From CAYWBU01 sp942491525 (GTDB lineage: Bacteria; Desulfobacterota; Desulfomonilia; UBA1062), in contig CALOBW010000033.1 of NCBI GenBank assembly GCA_942491525.1, positions 62,001-126,000 of the forward strand: a stretch of 64,000 nucleotides of DNA, given 5' to 3'. Under the pieces are notes generated by a model. That model had not been told where the DNA came from and did not search any database. It was given only the letters and a program-made list of their open reading frames with translations. The translations under genes and the position numbers were made by a program. This document shows positions 10,371-19,877 of the stretch, piece after piece. Within the stretch, counting starts at the first letter, position 1. Each line of letters begins with the position of its first letter.

Positions 10371-11339
10371 CTATTCTTCCCGCAACATCAGCCGATCGGC
10401 CAATGCCGGTTCATCCATGTCGGCGGTGACGTACAGATATTTCTTGCCCGGCACGGTGGTGAAGCCCTGATGTGAGCCGTCCGGCGCCAGCGTGACGATG
10501 TTCATGTATTGGCCGGGGCCTGCGTTCAACTCGCCCAGATCGCGCAGCGACTCCAGGCCCGCTTCCTCCAGCGACATGCCCATCTTCATGTAGAGAATGA
10601 TGCTGCGTGCCGTGGAGACGCGGATGGCCAGTTCGCCCATGCCGGTACAGCCGACCGCGCCGTAGCGGTTGTCGCAGTAGTTGCCCGCGCCGATGATGGG
10701 GCTGTCGCCCACACGGCCGGGATACTTCCAGGCCAGTCCGCTGGTGCTGACCGCCGAGGCGATGTCGCCGTGCTGATCCAGCGCCAGAAAGTTGACGGTG
10801 CCCAGCGTGTCGTCCTTGCCGGTATCCTTTTCAATGCTTCTTGTCAACCGGATCGCGCAGGTTGACCGGACGGGTCAGCGTGTTGGCCACGTTGCGCAGT
10901 TCGCTGTTGGCGTCTCCGGGTTCAGACCGTATTCCTCGTAGCGTTGGCGCCAACGGCGCAGCGCCTCTTCGGTCAGTTGATTGGTGGGCGAGTGATTCAA
11001 CTCGGCGGCCAATTGCTCGGCTCCGCGACCGGCCACCAGCACATGGGGCAACTGCTCCATAACGCGCCGCGCCAGCGTGATGGCATTGCCGTAGCCGCAC
11101 ACTGCGGCCACGGCCCCGGTCTCCAGCGTGCGCCCGTCCATGATGCTGGCGTCCAGCTCGACCTGGCCGACCACATTGGGCAGGCCGCTGTAGCCGACGC
11201 TGTGTTCTTCGGGATCGTCCTCGACGATGCGACAGGCCAGTTCGACGGCATCGAATGCGCTGCCGCCGTTGCGCAACAGGTCCATGGCCGCGCTCATGCC
11301 GCGCCGTCCATTCTCGCTGGCCACGAGAATCGGCATCAT
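10371..11339 (-). CDS. Ntn-hydrolase, isoaspartyl peptidase/N4-(beta-N-acetylglucosaminyl)-L-asparaginase family (frameshifted)
   Basis: Family members are made as precursors that cleave themselves before a Thr that becomes the nucleophile, then hydrolyse beta-aspartyl or glycosyl-asparagine amide bonds. The first part reads GGSAFDAVELACRIVEDDPEEHSVGYSG and SIMDGRTLETGAVAAV, typical of the alpha chain. After a frame change near 10,850-10,910 the beta chain follows: DDTLGTVNFLALDQHGDIAS (nucleophile Thr in DTLG), SGLAWKYPGRVGDSPIIGAG and GCTGMGE. The GRVGDSPIIGAG segment is closest in style to the glycosylasparaginase branch. The ATG at 11339 overlaps the stop of the Uma2 gene (ATGA), so the pair is probably translated together. 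Confidence 0.8.
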
Positions 11340-11896
11340 CGCTCCGCAAACAGATCGTGGACGGCAAAGCGCCAGCCCGGCAAGGCTGGCTCGGCTTCGG
11401 CCATCTGGTCGCGGCGATAACAGTCGGCGCGGTCAGGCGCATCGTGACGATAGACAGCCACGACATCCTCATGCAACAGATCAACATCCCAGACCACCAG
11501 CGTGCCGGCGGCAAAGTAGTCGCGGCGCTTGGCGGCGATAGCCGCTTCCGCAGCGGGGCCATAGTCGCCCTCGCTACGCACTTCCAGCGCAAAAACGGGC
11601 GCGCCCTGCAAGAATTTCATTCCGGTCGGCTCGCCCGTGAAAAAGGCGGCATCGGGGCTAAACGAGCGGCGATGGGGCAGGTCGACCAGGAAGCCCACGT
11701 TGTCGCCAAGCGCGACCCCGGCGTGCGTGCGCCGGGCGTACTCGCGCAGGCTTGCGTAGATCTCGCCCGCGGCGTAGGCGGGCATGAAGCCGGTGGGGGA
11801 CATAGCCATGATCTTTCCATCGACGATTTCGGCCTTGCCGTTGCCGGGCAGGTTATAAAGTTGCTGAACCAGGGTGAGCGTCTCAACAGCGGCCAT
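11336..11896 (-). CDS. Uma2 family (DUF820) putative restriction-endonuclease-fold protein
   Basis: The 186-residue protein has the PD-(D/E)XK-like Uma2 layout: a short helical start, EIVDGKIMAMSP, FLVDLPHRRSFSPDAAFF (catalytic Asp region), PVFALEVRSEGDYG (E-x-R in place of ExK) and KRRDYFAAGTLVVWDVD. The family is often present in many copies in Chloroflexota and Cyanobacteria; its real substrate is unknown. I chose ATG 11896 (MAAVETLTL) because GGAGCGG precedes it. The 5' end overlaps the Nfu-N gene by 14 bases and the 3' end overlaps the Ntn-hydrolase start, so the three appear to be one transcript. Confidence 0.8.
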   Translation of the reverse strand: MAAVETLTLVQQLYNLPGNGKAEIVDGKIMAMSPTGFMPAYAAGEIYASLREYARRTHAGVALGDNVGFLVDLPHRRSFSPDAAFFTGEPTGMKFLQGAPVFALEVRSEGDYGPAAEAAIAAKRRDYFAAGTLVVWDVDLLHEDVVAVYRHDAPDRADCYRRDQMAEAEPALPGWRFAVHDLFAER

Positions 11897-12194
11897 GGTC
11901 CGCTCCGATCTGCGCCACTTCGCCGGCCCCGTCGTCAACAAACGCCGCCGCGAGCAGCGCCTGGACCTGCTCGGTCAGCGGCTGCCAGGGGGTCTCTGGC
12001 CGCTTGTTGACGGTGACAAAATCCTGGGCCAGAAAGACGTTGTAGACACCTTCCAGGGCAAAAAGCCGCGCCGCCAGCGGATGCTCGGCTGCCGCATCCG
12101 CGCTGGCAAAATTCTGCGGCTGCGCAAAGCGGACGCCGTCGATGACAAACTTGAGCGCATTAGGATTGGGCGTGGGCCGGGCGTGGATCTCCAT
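11883..12194 (-). CDS. Nfu N-terminal domain scaffold-like protein
   Basis: The 103-residue protein begins MEIHARPTPNPNALKFVIDG, the hallmark of the Nfu/NifU-like N-terminal domain, and continues with HPLAARLFALEGVYNVFLAQDFVTVNK. In full-length Nfu proteins this domain precedes a CXXC iron-sulfur scaffold domain; that CXXC domain is missing here, so this is a stand-alone N-domain protein. Stand-alone copies are common and their role is not settled. ATG 12194 is preferred over a GTG two codons upstream. A role in Fe-S handling would fit the Fe-S-rich genes elsewhere on this strand but is only suggestive. Confidence 0.8.
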   Translation of the reverse strand: MEIHARPTPNPNALKFVIDGVRFAQPQNFASADAAAEHPLAARLFALEGVYNVFLAQDFVTVNKRPETPWQPLTEQVQALLAAAFVDDGAGEVAQIGADHGRC

Positions 12195-12259
12195 GACCAC
12201 AGTATAGCAGGGTTGCAGAGGGCGTTCAAAACAGCGCGGCAGAATTGGCAGGATGCCCA

Positions 12260-12290
12260 GACTTCCGAAGTCTGACAGACTTCGGAAGTC
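12260..12290. repeat. Perfect 15-bp palindrome in spacer
   Basis: Two exact 15-base arms (12260-12274 and 12276-12290; left arm GACTTCCGAAGTCTG) flank a single A. The sequence can form a strong hairpin in DNA or RNA. There is no adjoining T run, so a simple intrinsic terminator is unlikely. It sits between the divergent Nfu-N gene and the toxin-antitoxin promoter. A second hairpin of similar type lies at 19806-19834, so this may be a dispersed palindromic element. Confidence 0.8.
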
Positions 12291-12296
12291 AAATGG

Positions 12297-12328
12297 TGGT
12301 TGCGTAACGCAACCAAGAAGAGTACACT
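12297..12328 (+). promoter_or_regulatory. Promoter with palindromic operator for the antitoxin-toxin pair
   Basis: A perfect 19-base palindrome, TGGTTGCGTAACGCAACCA, lies at 12297-12315 (9-base arms around A12306). A possible -35 (TTGCGT, 12300-12305) sits inside it, and a -10-like TACACT (12323-12328) follows after 17 bases, placing transcription start near 12335, upstream of the GTG at 12378. Ribbon-helix-helix antitoxins commonly bind such palindromes and repress their own operon. The palindrome is directly seen; its use as operator is inference. Confidence 0.55.
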
Positions 12329-12377
12329 TTGATACAGATAAAGCGATTGCGACGTGACCATTTCAAGGAGCAAGATC

Positions 12378-12620
12378 GTGGCGACCCTACACATTCGCAG
12401 CGTTCCCGATGAAGTCTACGACCGCGTGCGTCTGCTTGCCCAGCAACAGCAGCGTTCGCTCAGCGCACAGGTGGTGACGCTGCTCGAACAGGCATTGGTC
12501 TGGCAAGAGCAGCAAGAAGAACAGAGCGAATTGCTGGCGACGGCCCGGCGACGCCGCTTTCGTCCGCCTGGCTCCGCCCCAGACAGCAGCGACCTGCTGG
12601 CTGAAGACCGCGAGCACTGA
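12378..12620 (+). CDS. FitA-like ribbon-helix-helix antitoxin
   Basis: The 80-residue protein starts VATLHIRSVPDEVYDRVRLL, the usual beginning of FitA/RHH antitoxins: a short beta strand that contacts DNA, then two helices (RSLSAQVVTLLEQAL). Its Arg-rich, acidic C-terminus would be expected to wrap the toxin. I chose GTG 12378 over an earlier GTG at 12354 because AAGGAG precedes it at the right distance. The stop is two bases before the toxin start, and the palindrome at 12297-12315 is a likely autoregulatory site. Confidence 0.82.
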   Translation: MATLHIRSVPDEVYDRVRLLAQQQQRSLSAQVVTLLEQALVWQEQQEEQSELLATARRRRFRPPGSAPDSSDLLAEDREH

Positions 12621-12622
12621 CC

Positions 12623-13078
12623 GTGGCGATGAGCAACGACTGCGTCGTCGACGCCAGCGTAGGCATCAAGCTCTTCGTGGACGAAGCGCTCTCCGACCAG
12701 GCGCACGCCCTGTTTGCCCGGCTGACCGAGGCGACGCCAGCCCGCCTCCATGTCCCGGACCTCTTCTACGTCGAATGCTCGAATGTATTGTGGAAATATG
12801 TGCGGCGGATGGGGATGGACGCCGGCGATGCCGGATCCTTTGTGGATATTTTGGGGCAACTGGCGCTGGTGGTCACGCCCAGCGCCATGCTGATCCGCGA
12901 TGCCCTGACCATCGCGCTTGAGCATGAGATCACAGTCTACGACGCCAGCTATGTGGCGCTGGCCACGTCGCTGGCACTGCCGCTGTGGACCGCGGATCGG
13001 CGACTGGTTCGGGCGATCAGCGGCGCGCCGTTTGACGTCCGATTCCTGGGCGCAGAGGACCTTTTGCCAGCAGGCTGA
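12623..13078 (+). CDS. PIN-domain (VapC/FitB-like) toxin ribonuclease
   Basis: PIN-domain endoribonucleases use a cluster of acidic residues with Mg or Mn; toxins of this type cleave tRNA, rRNA or other RNA when freed from the antitoxin. The 151-residue protein shows Asp10 (CVVDAS), Glu51 (FYVECSN), Asp107 (VYDASY) and Asp125 (TADRR), a complete acidic set. The start is GTG 12623 or ATG 12629. It follows its antitoxin by two bases. The pair is the only plus-strand unit within a long minus-strand region, which is consistent with insertion as a mobile module. Confidence 0.87.
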   Translation: MAMSNDCVVDASVGIKLFVDEALSDQAHALFARLTEATPARLHVPDLFYVECSNVLWKYVRRMGMDAGDAGSFVDILGQLALVVTPSAMLIRDALTIALEHEITVYDASYVALATSLALPLWTADRRLVRAISGAPFDVRFLGAEDLLPAG

Positions 13079-13107
13079 ATAGCCAGTTGCGGATCACCTG
13101 GCGGTCG

Positions 13108-14067
13108 CTACTGGTTGCCGCCTAGAAAGCGCCCGGTCTTCTCGGCGGAGACGCTCTGGAAGGTGGGCGACTGGGTCAGTTGGGCCAGCAGCCTCTCTTC
13201 CTCTGGCGAGAGGGCGGGGTCGTCCAGCACGGAGAGGCTGTTGACCAGTTGTTCCGGCAGGTCCGCGCCGACCAGCGCGACGGTGACGCCGGGTGCGGCC
13301 AGGTTCCATTTCAGGCTGAGCCGCGCCAGCAAGTCGCGGTCGGTCACGCCGATCTCGTCACCCATCTGGAAGAGCTTGCCCTTGAGAAAAACCTCGCGGG
13401 TGATCACCGCCATCCCCGGCCTGGGCGGCTGGCAGCACGACACGCAGCGCGCCGGCGTCGGCAAAGTTGAAGTTCATGGCCAGCGCGTCAAAGCAGCCAG
13501 CGTTGACCTGGGCCAGATAGGTCGCCTCGCCGGAGAAGTTGTCGGCGGTGGCAAAGCGGATCAGCCCTTCCTGCTTGAGCGCGGCGATGTTGTGGGCGAT
13601 CTTATCGAGATAGTCGGGGTCGGCGTCCAGCGCCCACTGCAAAAAGGGGAAGTTGAGGAAGTCGATCCGCTCGCGCTGGAGCAGCGCCAGGCAGCGCACC
13701 ACCTCGGCCTTGAGCAGATCGTATTGCGCAAGCTGGCGGTTGTTCTCGTCGTAGGCATAGCCCATGCCCTCTGGCCGGGTCTGGATATAGACCGGGTGCG
13801 GGGGCGGCATTTCTTTGAGATTGCGACCCAGCGCCTCCTTTTCTGGGTCAATGGTGACGTCGAAAAAGTTGATGCCATGTTCGTAGGCGGTGGCCAGCAC
13901 GCGTCGTCGTTTTTCCTGGCCATAGCCATCGGCGCGATAACCCGGTCGCACCGCGGCCTTGAAATCCTCGTTGAAGCCGCGGAACTGCCGTCGGGCAGAA
14001 ACTCGTGGCCGCCGAGACCGATGATCGAGAGATGAACGTCGCTGTCGCCTATTTGTCGGTAGATCAT
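13108..14067 (-). CDS. Aldo/keto reductase family protein (frameshifted)
   Basis: The start (MIYRQIGDSDVHLSIIGLGGHEF) is the classic AKR beginning. After a frame change near 13,950 comes ATAYEHGINFFDVTID (helix plus catalytic-Asp region), EMPPPHPVYIQTRPEGMG, DFLNFPFLQWALD and HNIAALKQEGLIRFATADNF. A further change near 13,420 leads into FLKGKLFQMGDEIGVTDRDLLARLSLKW and the ending QSPTFQSVSAEKTGRFLG. AKR enzymes are NADPH-dependent TIM-barrel oxidoreductases; the substrate cannot be inferred. It stands alone between two terminator-like or spacer regions. Confidence 0.75.
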
Positions 14068-14096
14068 TTGGGCACCTCATGTGACGTAGGTTTGGT

Positions 14097-14132
14097 AAAA
14101 AAGAGACTCGGTCTCTTGCAGAAACCGAGTCT
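14097..14132 (-). terminator. Intrinsic terminator after the HdrD-like gene
   Basis: Read on the minus strand, a 9-base-pair stem (AGACTCGGT, 14124-14132 with 14104-14112) with an 11-base loop is followed by C and a run of six T (14097-14102). It lies about 35 bases beyond the stop of the Fe-S oxidoreductase gene. Confidence 0.75.
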
Positions 14133-14168
14133 GCAAATGGATCAGATCAGGCTGCGTGCGCTGCCAGC

Positions 14169-16180
14169 TTAGCCGGACAGCCGCTCAGCCATCAACTCGG
14201 CGATGTCCTTGACTATGATGCCCTGGTCGGCCTCCTTGGAGGCGTCGGTCATCATGGTCAGGCAGAAGGGACAGCCGACGGCGATGGTCTTGGCGCCGGT
14301 TTCAGCGGCCTCTTCATAGCGAGCCATGTTGACCGCTCTGGCTGCCATGCTCTTCCTCTTTCCACATCTGCGCGCCGCCCGCGCCGCAGCAGAAGGATTG
14401 CTTGCCGTGGCGGGGCATCTCCACGCTGGACAGGCCCATGTCGCCCAGCAGGGTGCGCGGCGCATCGACAATGCCGTTGTGACGACCCAGATAGCAGGGA
14501 TCGTGGAAGGTGATGGTATCGCTGTCGCCGTTGCCCTGCACGCTGATCTTCTTGGCCGCGGTCAGTTCGGAGAGCAATTGGGTGTGGTGAATCACGTCGT
14601 AGTGGCCGCCGAACTCGCCGTATTCCTTGCCCAGCGTCTGCAGGCAGTGGGGGCAGGTGGTGACGATGCGCTTGGGATCGACTTCGTTGAGCGTCTCGAT
14701 GTTGGCCGTCGCCATCTCGTAGAAGAGCTCCTCGTTGCCGGAACGTCGCGCGGCGTCGCCGGTGCAGGTCTCCATCTCGCCCAGCACGGCAAAGTTGACG
14801 CCAGCGGCGTTGAGCACCTTGGCAAAGGCCTTGGCCGTCTGCTGCGCCCGCGGGTCATAGGCCGGCGCACAGCCGACCCACCAGAGCAACTCAAAGTCGG
14901 GATTGTCCTCGACTGTGGGCACATTCAGCCCGTCGGCCCAGGCCATGCGGTCGGCGGCGCTCAGGTTCCACGGATTGCCGCTGCGCTCCATGCCGCGATA
15001 GGCGGTCTGCAACTCGGCGGGGAATTCGTTTTCCATCAGCACCAGGGCGCGGCGAATATCGAGGATATCACGCATCGGCTCATTGCCCACCGGGCAGATC
15101 TCGATACAGGCGCCGCAGGCCGTGCAGGCCCAGACAGCCGACTCGCTAATGGCGTAATCGATCAGGTTGAACTCGGAGGCGTCGCCGTTGGCCAGCGAGG
15201 TCAGGTTCTCGTTGATGTAGTAGCGCTTGTTGACCTCCAGCGCAGAAGGCGAGAGCTCCTTGCCGGTGGTGTAGGCCGGGCAGACATCCTGGCAGCGGTT
15301 GCACATGATGCAAGAGTAGGTGTCGACCAGGTGGGTCCAGGGCAGTTGCTCCAGCTTGGCGACGCCGAATTCCTCGATGGACTCGTCCTCGAAGTCGATG
15401 GGTTCCAGCGTGCCCAGCGAGCGTGCGCTTGGGCTTGGTCAGGAAGTTGAGGCCCGACATGATCAGGTGGAAATGTTTGGTGTAGGGGAAGTAGGGCAGA
15501 AAGGCCAGGATCAGGCCGATGGCCACCCACCAGCCCAGATGTTGGCGCGCCACCAGCCGCCTTCGCTCATGCCCGCTCCAGAGTGCCGCTGGCTGCGTTG
15601 CCGAAGGGCTGGCAGGGATCGCCGCCGTGCAGCGCCACGGAAAAGCTTTCGCCCAAAAAGCGGAAACCGACGTGACAAAGGATGAAGATGCCGACGATCA
15701 GCGAGTCGCGGGGATGCCGCCCTTCTTCACCTTGTCCATCAACATGACGTTGTCACGATAGGTGAGCGCCTTGCTGTGGAAGACGAAACGGCGCAGCAGA
15801 AAGTAGACCATGCCGATCAGCACCGACACGGTGAAGAGGTCGGCCAGAAGACGGTAGAGATCACCGAAAATGCCTTCGCCCATAAAGGTGATGGGCAGCA
15901 GCCCCTGGAGGACGTCGCCAAAGTTGACCAGGAAATAGAAGATAAAGCCCCATGCCACCATGGCGTGAAAAATGCTGGCCGTCGGTCGCGTCTTCCAGAT
16001 GGGCTTGGTGGTGATCCAGGTCACGGCGCGCGAATGACGTGACCACCCAGTTCCTTGAGCGGGGGTGGTTCGCCCGAACCGCCGGATGACCCGATAGACA
16101 TTGCGAAAGCCGATGAATGTATAGATTAGGGAAGCGATGACCAGAACAATAAAAAGGAGTTTTTCCTGCGAAGTTAACAT
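14169..16180 (-). CDS. Membrane-anchored heterodisulfide-reductase-like (Fe-S)-binding oxidoreductase (frameshifted)
   Basis: An HdrD/GlpC/FadF-type protein that passes electrons between a soluble donor and the membrane quinone pool; donor unknown. Domains in order: a NarI-like membrane part from ATG 16180 (LLFIVLVIASLIYTFIGFRN, HAMVAWGFIFYFLVNFGDVL, LFTVSVLIGMVYFLL), two 4Fe-4S ferredoxin motifs (CIMCNRCQDVCP and CTACGACIEICPVG), and two CCG cysteine domains (WWVGCAPAYDP with TCPHCLQTLG, and FHDPCYLGRHNG with SFCCGAGGAQMWKEE), ending at 14169. Frame changes occur near 15,700, 15,560, 15,430 and 14,340. A GAGGAGGAA site precedes ATG 16180. The length fits the fused membrane form. Confidence 0.82.
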
Positions 16181-16432
16181 GGACCTCTGTTCCTCCTCGG
16201 ACAGTTGGGCGTACCTACGACGGCAGAAATCTCGAACCCCTCTGGATTGTCGCACAGACGCATAGCCGCTAAGCATGGGCAATGCGCCACATGGTGCGCC
16301 GGAGAGAATACTCCTATCATGTACAACTGGACGGTTTTGGGGTCGTTGTGAGGCGGTTACTGTTTCATGTCGCGCGACGGCTCATCGCAGCGACCATCCT
16401 TCCCGGCATGGCGAGGCCAAGCCCAGCCGGAT

Positions 16433-18675
16433 TTACAGGCTGCTGGCTTCTCCCCAGCGCAACAGCCTCATGCCGTTGAGGGTCACCAGCAGCGATGCGC
16501 CCACATCCGCCAGCACGGCCAGCCAGATCGAGCCGGTTCCCAGCAGAATCAGCACGAAGACCAGCAGCTTGATCGCGATGCTGAAGACGATGTTGCTGCG
16601 GATGGTGCGCATGGCCGCGCGGCTCAGGCGCACCGCATAGGGCAAGCGCCGCAGGTCGTCGCTCATCAGGGTGATGTCGCCTGCCTCCATGGCCAAGGCC
16701 GAGCCGCCGCTGGCCGCGCTCATGGAGATGCCCACATCGGCGTGGGCCAGGGCAGGCGCATCGTTGATACCGTCGCCCACCATCGCGATGGGACCATGCT
16801 CGGCGCGCAAGGATTCCAGCGCGGCCAGCTTCTGCGCCGGCAACAGCCCCGCTCGAACGTCACTGACGCCGACCTGATCGGCGATTACCTGGGCCGCGGC
16901 CATGCCGTCTCCGGTGAGCATGGCGATGTGGCGGATGCCTGCTTGCCGCAACTGCTCGACGCTCACGCGCGCTGGGGCGCACAGTGTCGCTCACCACAAT
17001 CGCGCCCAGATACGCGCCGTCTGCCCCGACCATGATCGGGGTCAGCCCTTGCGCTTCGTCGGCTTTTGCCTGCGCGCACTGCTGCGGGCTGTGCAAGACA
17101 TGGGCGTCGAAGTGGGCGTGGCTGCCCACCACTACCGCACGTCCTTCGACGGTTCCAGTGACGCCGAGACCCGAGATGGCGGTCACATCGGCGGCGGTGG
17201 GATAGACAACCAGCGCCGCCGATTCTTGCGATGCGACGAGGATGGCATGGGCCATGGGATGCTCGCTGCGCCGTTCCACCGCGCTGGCCAGCGCCAGCAG
17301 ATCATCGCACGCGGCGCAGTGATCAAACCCGGTAGGCCAGGCGGCTTCGAGCGCGCTCGCACATTCGGGAGAACGCACGCTGACGACCGAAGGCTTGCCC
17401 TCGGTGAGCGTGCCGGTCTTGTCAAAGGCCAAGACCGTGATGCCGCTTAACGCCTCCAGGGCGGCGCCGCCCTTGAAGACCACGCCAGAGCGTGCGCCGT
17501 TGGCGATGGCGCTGATGATGCTGACCGGCGTGCTGATCACCAGCGCGCAAGGACAGGCTACTACCAGCAAAGCCAGCCCGCGATAGAGCCAGCCAAAGGA
17601 GCCGTCAGGTGGGTCGAGGAAGGGCTGACCAAAGAGCAGGGGCGGCAGGATCGCCACGGCCAGGGCCAGCACGACCACCACCGGGGTGTAGCTGGCGGCG
17701 AAGCGGTCGATGTAGCGCTGGGCTGGCGCCTGATGCTCCTGCGCCTCCTCCACCATACGCACCAAACGGCTGATGGTGTTGTCTTCGGCGATGCGCGCCA
17801 CTTCGATCTCCAGCGCGCCGTGGCCGTTGACGCTGCCAGCGAAGACCGTATCACCCACCTCTTTCTCCACCAGACGGCTCTCGCCGGTGATCGGCGCCTG
17901 GTTGACCGCAGACGCACCCTCGACCACCAGACCATCCATGGGCAGGCGTTCACCCGGTCGCACCGCGATGGTATCGCCGACTGCAAGCTGGGCGACGGGC
18001 GTCACTGTCTCCAATATTCGGCCATCGACAACCTGGAGTTTCGTCGCTTGTGTCGGCGCAATCTCGCCCAACCCCTGGATGGCGCTGCGCGCCCGGCCAA
18101 CGGTGTAGCCTTCCAGCGCCTCGCCGATCGCAAAGAGCACCATGACCACGGCGGCCTCGGTGACTTCGCCGATCAGCACCGCGCCAATGGCGGCAATGGT
18201 CATCAACACGCCGATGTTGATCGTACGGCTGAAGCGCAGCGTGCGCCACGCGCCGGCCGCAATCGGCGCGCCGGCGATCAGCAGCGCGCAGAACGAAAGG
18301 AGGTCGATCAGGGTGCTCTCGACCGCGGCGATTTCCACGAAGAGGATGCCGGGCAAAACAAGCAGCGCGCCGATCAAGGCGCGCTTTGTCTCGCTGTGTT
18401 GGGTGGCATAGGCCCAGAAGCTGGCGGGCTGCCCCTCGTGGGGCGTCCGTTGCGTCGGACGCAACGGCTGTGTCGTAGCCCAGATCGCGCACCCGCTGCG
18501 CCACATCCGCGGGCGGCACGACACCGGTTACCGACAGTTTTTCAGAGGTAAAGTTGATGTGGCAGCTCTCGACGCCATCGAGTTGGCTCACGCCGTTCTG
18601 GATCGACCGCGCACACTCGGCGCAGTCCATGCCCGTCACTTGTAGCGTAAAGGTAGCTGGCTCTGCCGACATCAT
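16433..18675 (-). CDS. P1B-type heavy-metal-transporting ATPase, Zn/Cd type (frameshifted)
   Basis: Exports heavy-metal ions using ATP. The N-terminal HMA domain has the metal site GMDCAEC; after a frame change near 18,440 the membrane and soluble parts follow: actuator loop ITGES, the transmembrane metal motif ACPCALVIS, the phosphorylation site DKTGTLTEG, SEHPMAHAI in the nucleotide domain, and, after another change near 16,975, MLTGDGMAAAQ and GDGINDAPALAHADVGI. CPC with GMDCAEC and no Cu-type histidine-rich tail favours Zn/Cd/Pb over Cu, but this is family inference. ATG 18675 has an AGGTGG site and lies 10 bases after the mrp stop, so both are probably one operon. Confidence 0.88.
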
Positions 18676-18685
18676 CCACCTGCGA

Positions 18686-19744
18686 TCATAAAATCGTCAA
18701 CTCCGGGCCGGGCAACAGGGTCATCACGCTGATGCGCGCCGCCACGACGCGCGCCAGGTCGCGGAAGGCAATCGCCGTGGCGCTCTCCGGCGCATCGATC
18801 ACGATGGGCCGCCCGCTGTCGCCGCCCTCCCGGATGCGCGAGTCCAGCTCGATGCGGCCCAGGAAGTCCAGACGCATCTGCTTGGCCGCCTCTTGACCGC
18901 CGCCGGTTCCAAAGACCTCGCCGGACATGTTCTCGATCACGCCCAGGATCGGCACCTCCAGCCCTTTGAACGCGGATGCGCCACGCTTGGCGTCGCTGAC
19001 GGCGACGGCCTGCGGACTGGTCACGATGATGCCACCGGTCAGCGGTACACTCTGGGCCAGGCTTAGCTGGGCGTCGCCGGTGCCGGGTGGCAGGTCGACG
19101 ATCAGATAGTCGAGTTCGCCCCAGCGCACATCGACAAAAAGCTGCTGAATGGCCTTGTGCAACATCGGCCCGCGCCAGACCACCGCCTCGCCATCCGGGA
19201 TCAGAAAGCCCATGCTGATCACCTGCACGCCGTAGGCCTCGAAGGGCACCAGCTTGCCATTCTCCACCTTGGGCTGGCCGTGCAGTCCAAACATCATGGG
19301 GATGTTGGGGCCGTAGATGTCGGCGTCTAGCACGCCCACCGTGGCGCCATCCAGCGCAAGGCTGACCGCCAGATTCGTGCTGACCGTACTCTTGCCGACG
19401 CCGCCCTTGCCGCTGGCCACGGCCACGATATTTTTGACCGGAATATTGAGCTTGCCGGCGATGCGGCTGTCGGCGCGCACCTCAAAATCGAAGCGCACAT
19501 TGACCTGTTTGACGGCAGGCAACGCGGCCTGCACGGCTTCCTGGCTGTCGCGTTCCATCTTGGCGCGCAACGGGCAAGCCGGCGTGGTCAGCATAATGGT
19601 GAAGCCCACCTCTTCGCCGCCGATGGTGATGTCGCGGATCATGTTGAGCGTCACCAGATCCTGGTGCAGTTCCGGCTCCTGCACCGTGCTGAGCGCGGCC
19701 AAGATAGCGGATTCGGTGATCACGTTCGTCTGTTGTGCGGACAT
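18686..19744 (-). CDS. mrp: Mrp/NBP35 family P-loop Fe-S carrier ATPase
   Basis: Scaffold or carrier for iron-sulfur clusters in apo-protein maturation. The 352-residue protein is intact: an N-terminal MIP18-like (DUF59) domain (ILAALSTVQEPELHQDLV to about residue 85), then the deviant Walker A motif SGKGGVGKST (residues 111-120), the VLDADIYGPNIPMM block, the DYLIVDLPPGTGDAQLS Walker B region, and VIENMSGEVFGTGGG. The CXXC pair found in many Mrp proteins is absent at the usual position. I chose ATG 19744 with GGGAGAA upstream; the open frame continues to 19960 through a palindrome and is not coding there. Confidence 0.92.
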   Translation of the reverse strand: MSAQQTNVITESAILAALSTVQEPELHQDLVTLNMIRDITIGGEEVGFTIMLTTPACPLRAKMERDSQEAVQAALPAVKQVNVRFDFEVRADSRIAGKLNIPVKNIVAVASGKGGVGKSTVSTNLAVSLALDGATVGVLDADIYGPNIPMMFGLHGQPKVENGKLVPFEAYGVQVISMGFLIPDGEAVVWRGPMLHKAIQQLFVDVRWGELDYLIVDLPPGTGDAQLSLAQSVPLTGGIIVTSPQAVAVSDAKRGASAFKGLEVPILGVIENMSGEVFGTGGGQEAAKQMRLDFLGRIELDSRIREGGDSGRPIVIDAPESATAIAFRDLARVVAARISVMTLLPGPELTIL

Positions 19745-19805
19745 TCTTTCTCCCTTTTGCAGAACCGTGCAGCCAGCGATGGCGGACGGAGTGTCGTATC
19801 TAGAC

Positions 19806-19834
19806 CTTCCAGGAAGCTCGCAGCTTCCTGGAAG
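19806..19834. repeat. Perfect 13-bp hairpin upstream of mrp
   Basis: Arms 19806-19818 (CTTCCAGGAAGCT) and 19822-19834 are exact reverse complements around CGC. It lies between the FAD oxidoreductase stop and the mrp start. There is no T run beside it, so it could be an attenuator, an mRNA-processing structure or a dispersed palindrome related in style to 12260-12290. Confidence 0.75.
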
Positions 19835-19877
19835 ATGACTGTCGAGTCTTGATGCGCGAGGCCGGGCGCCTACGATT

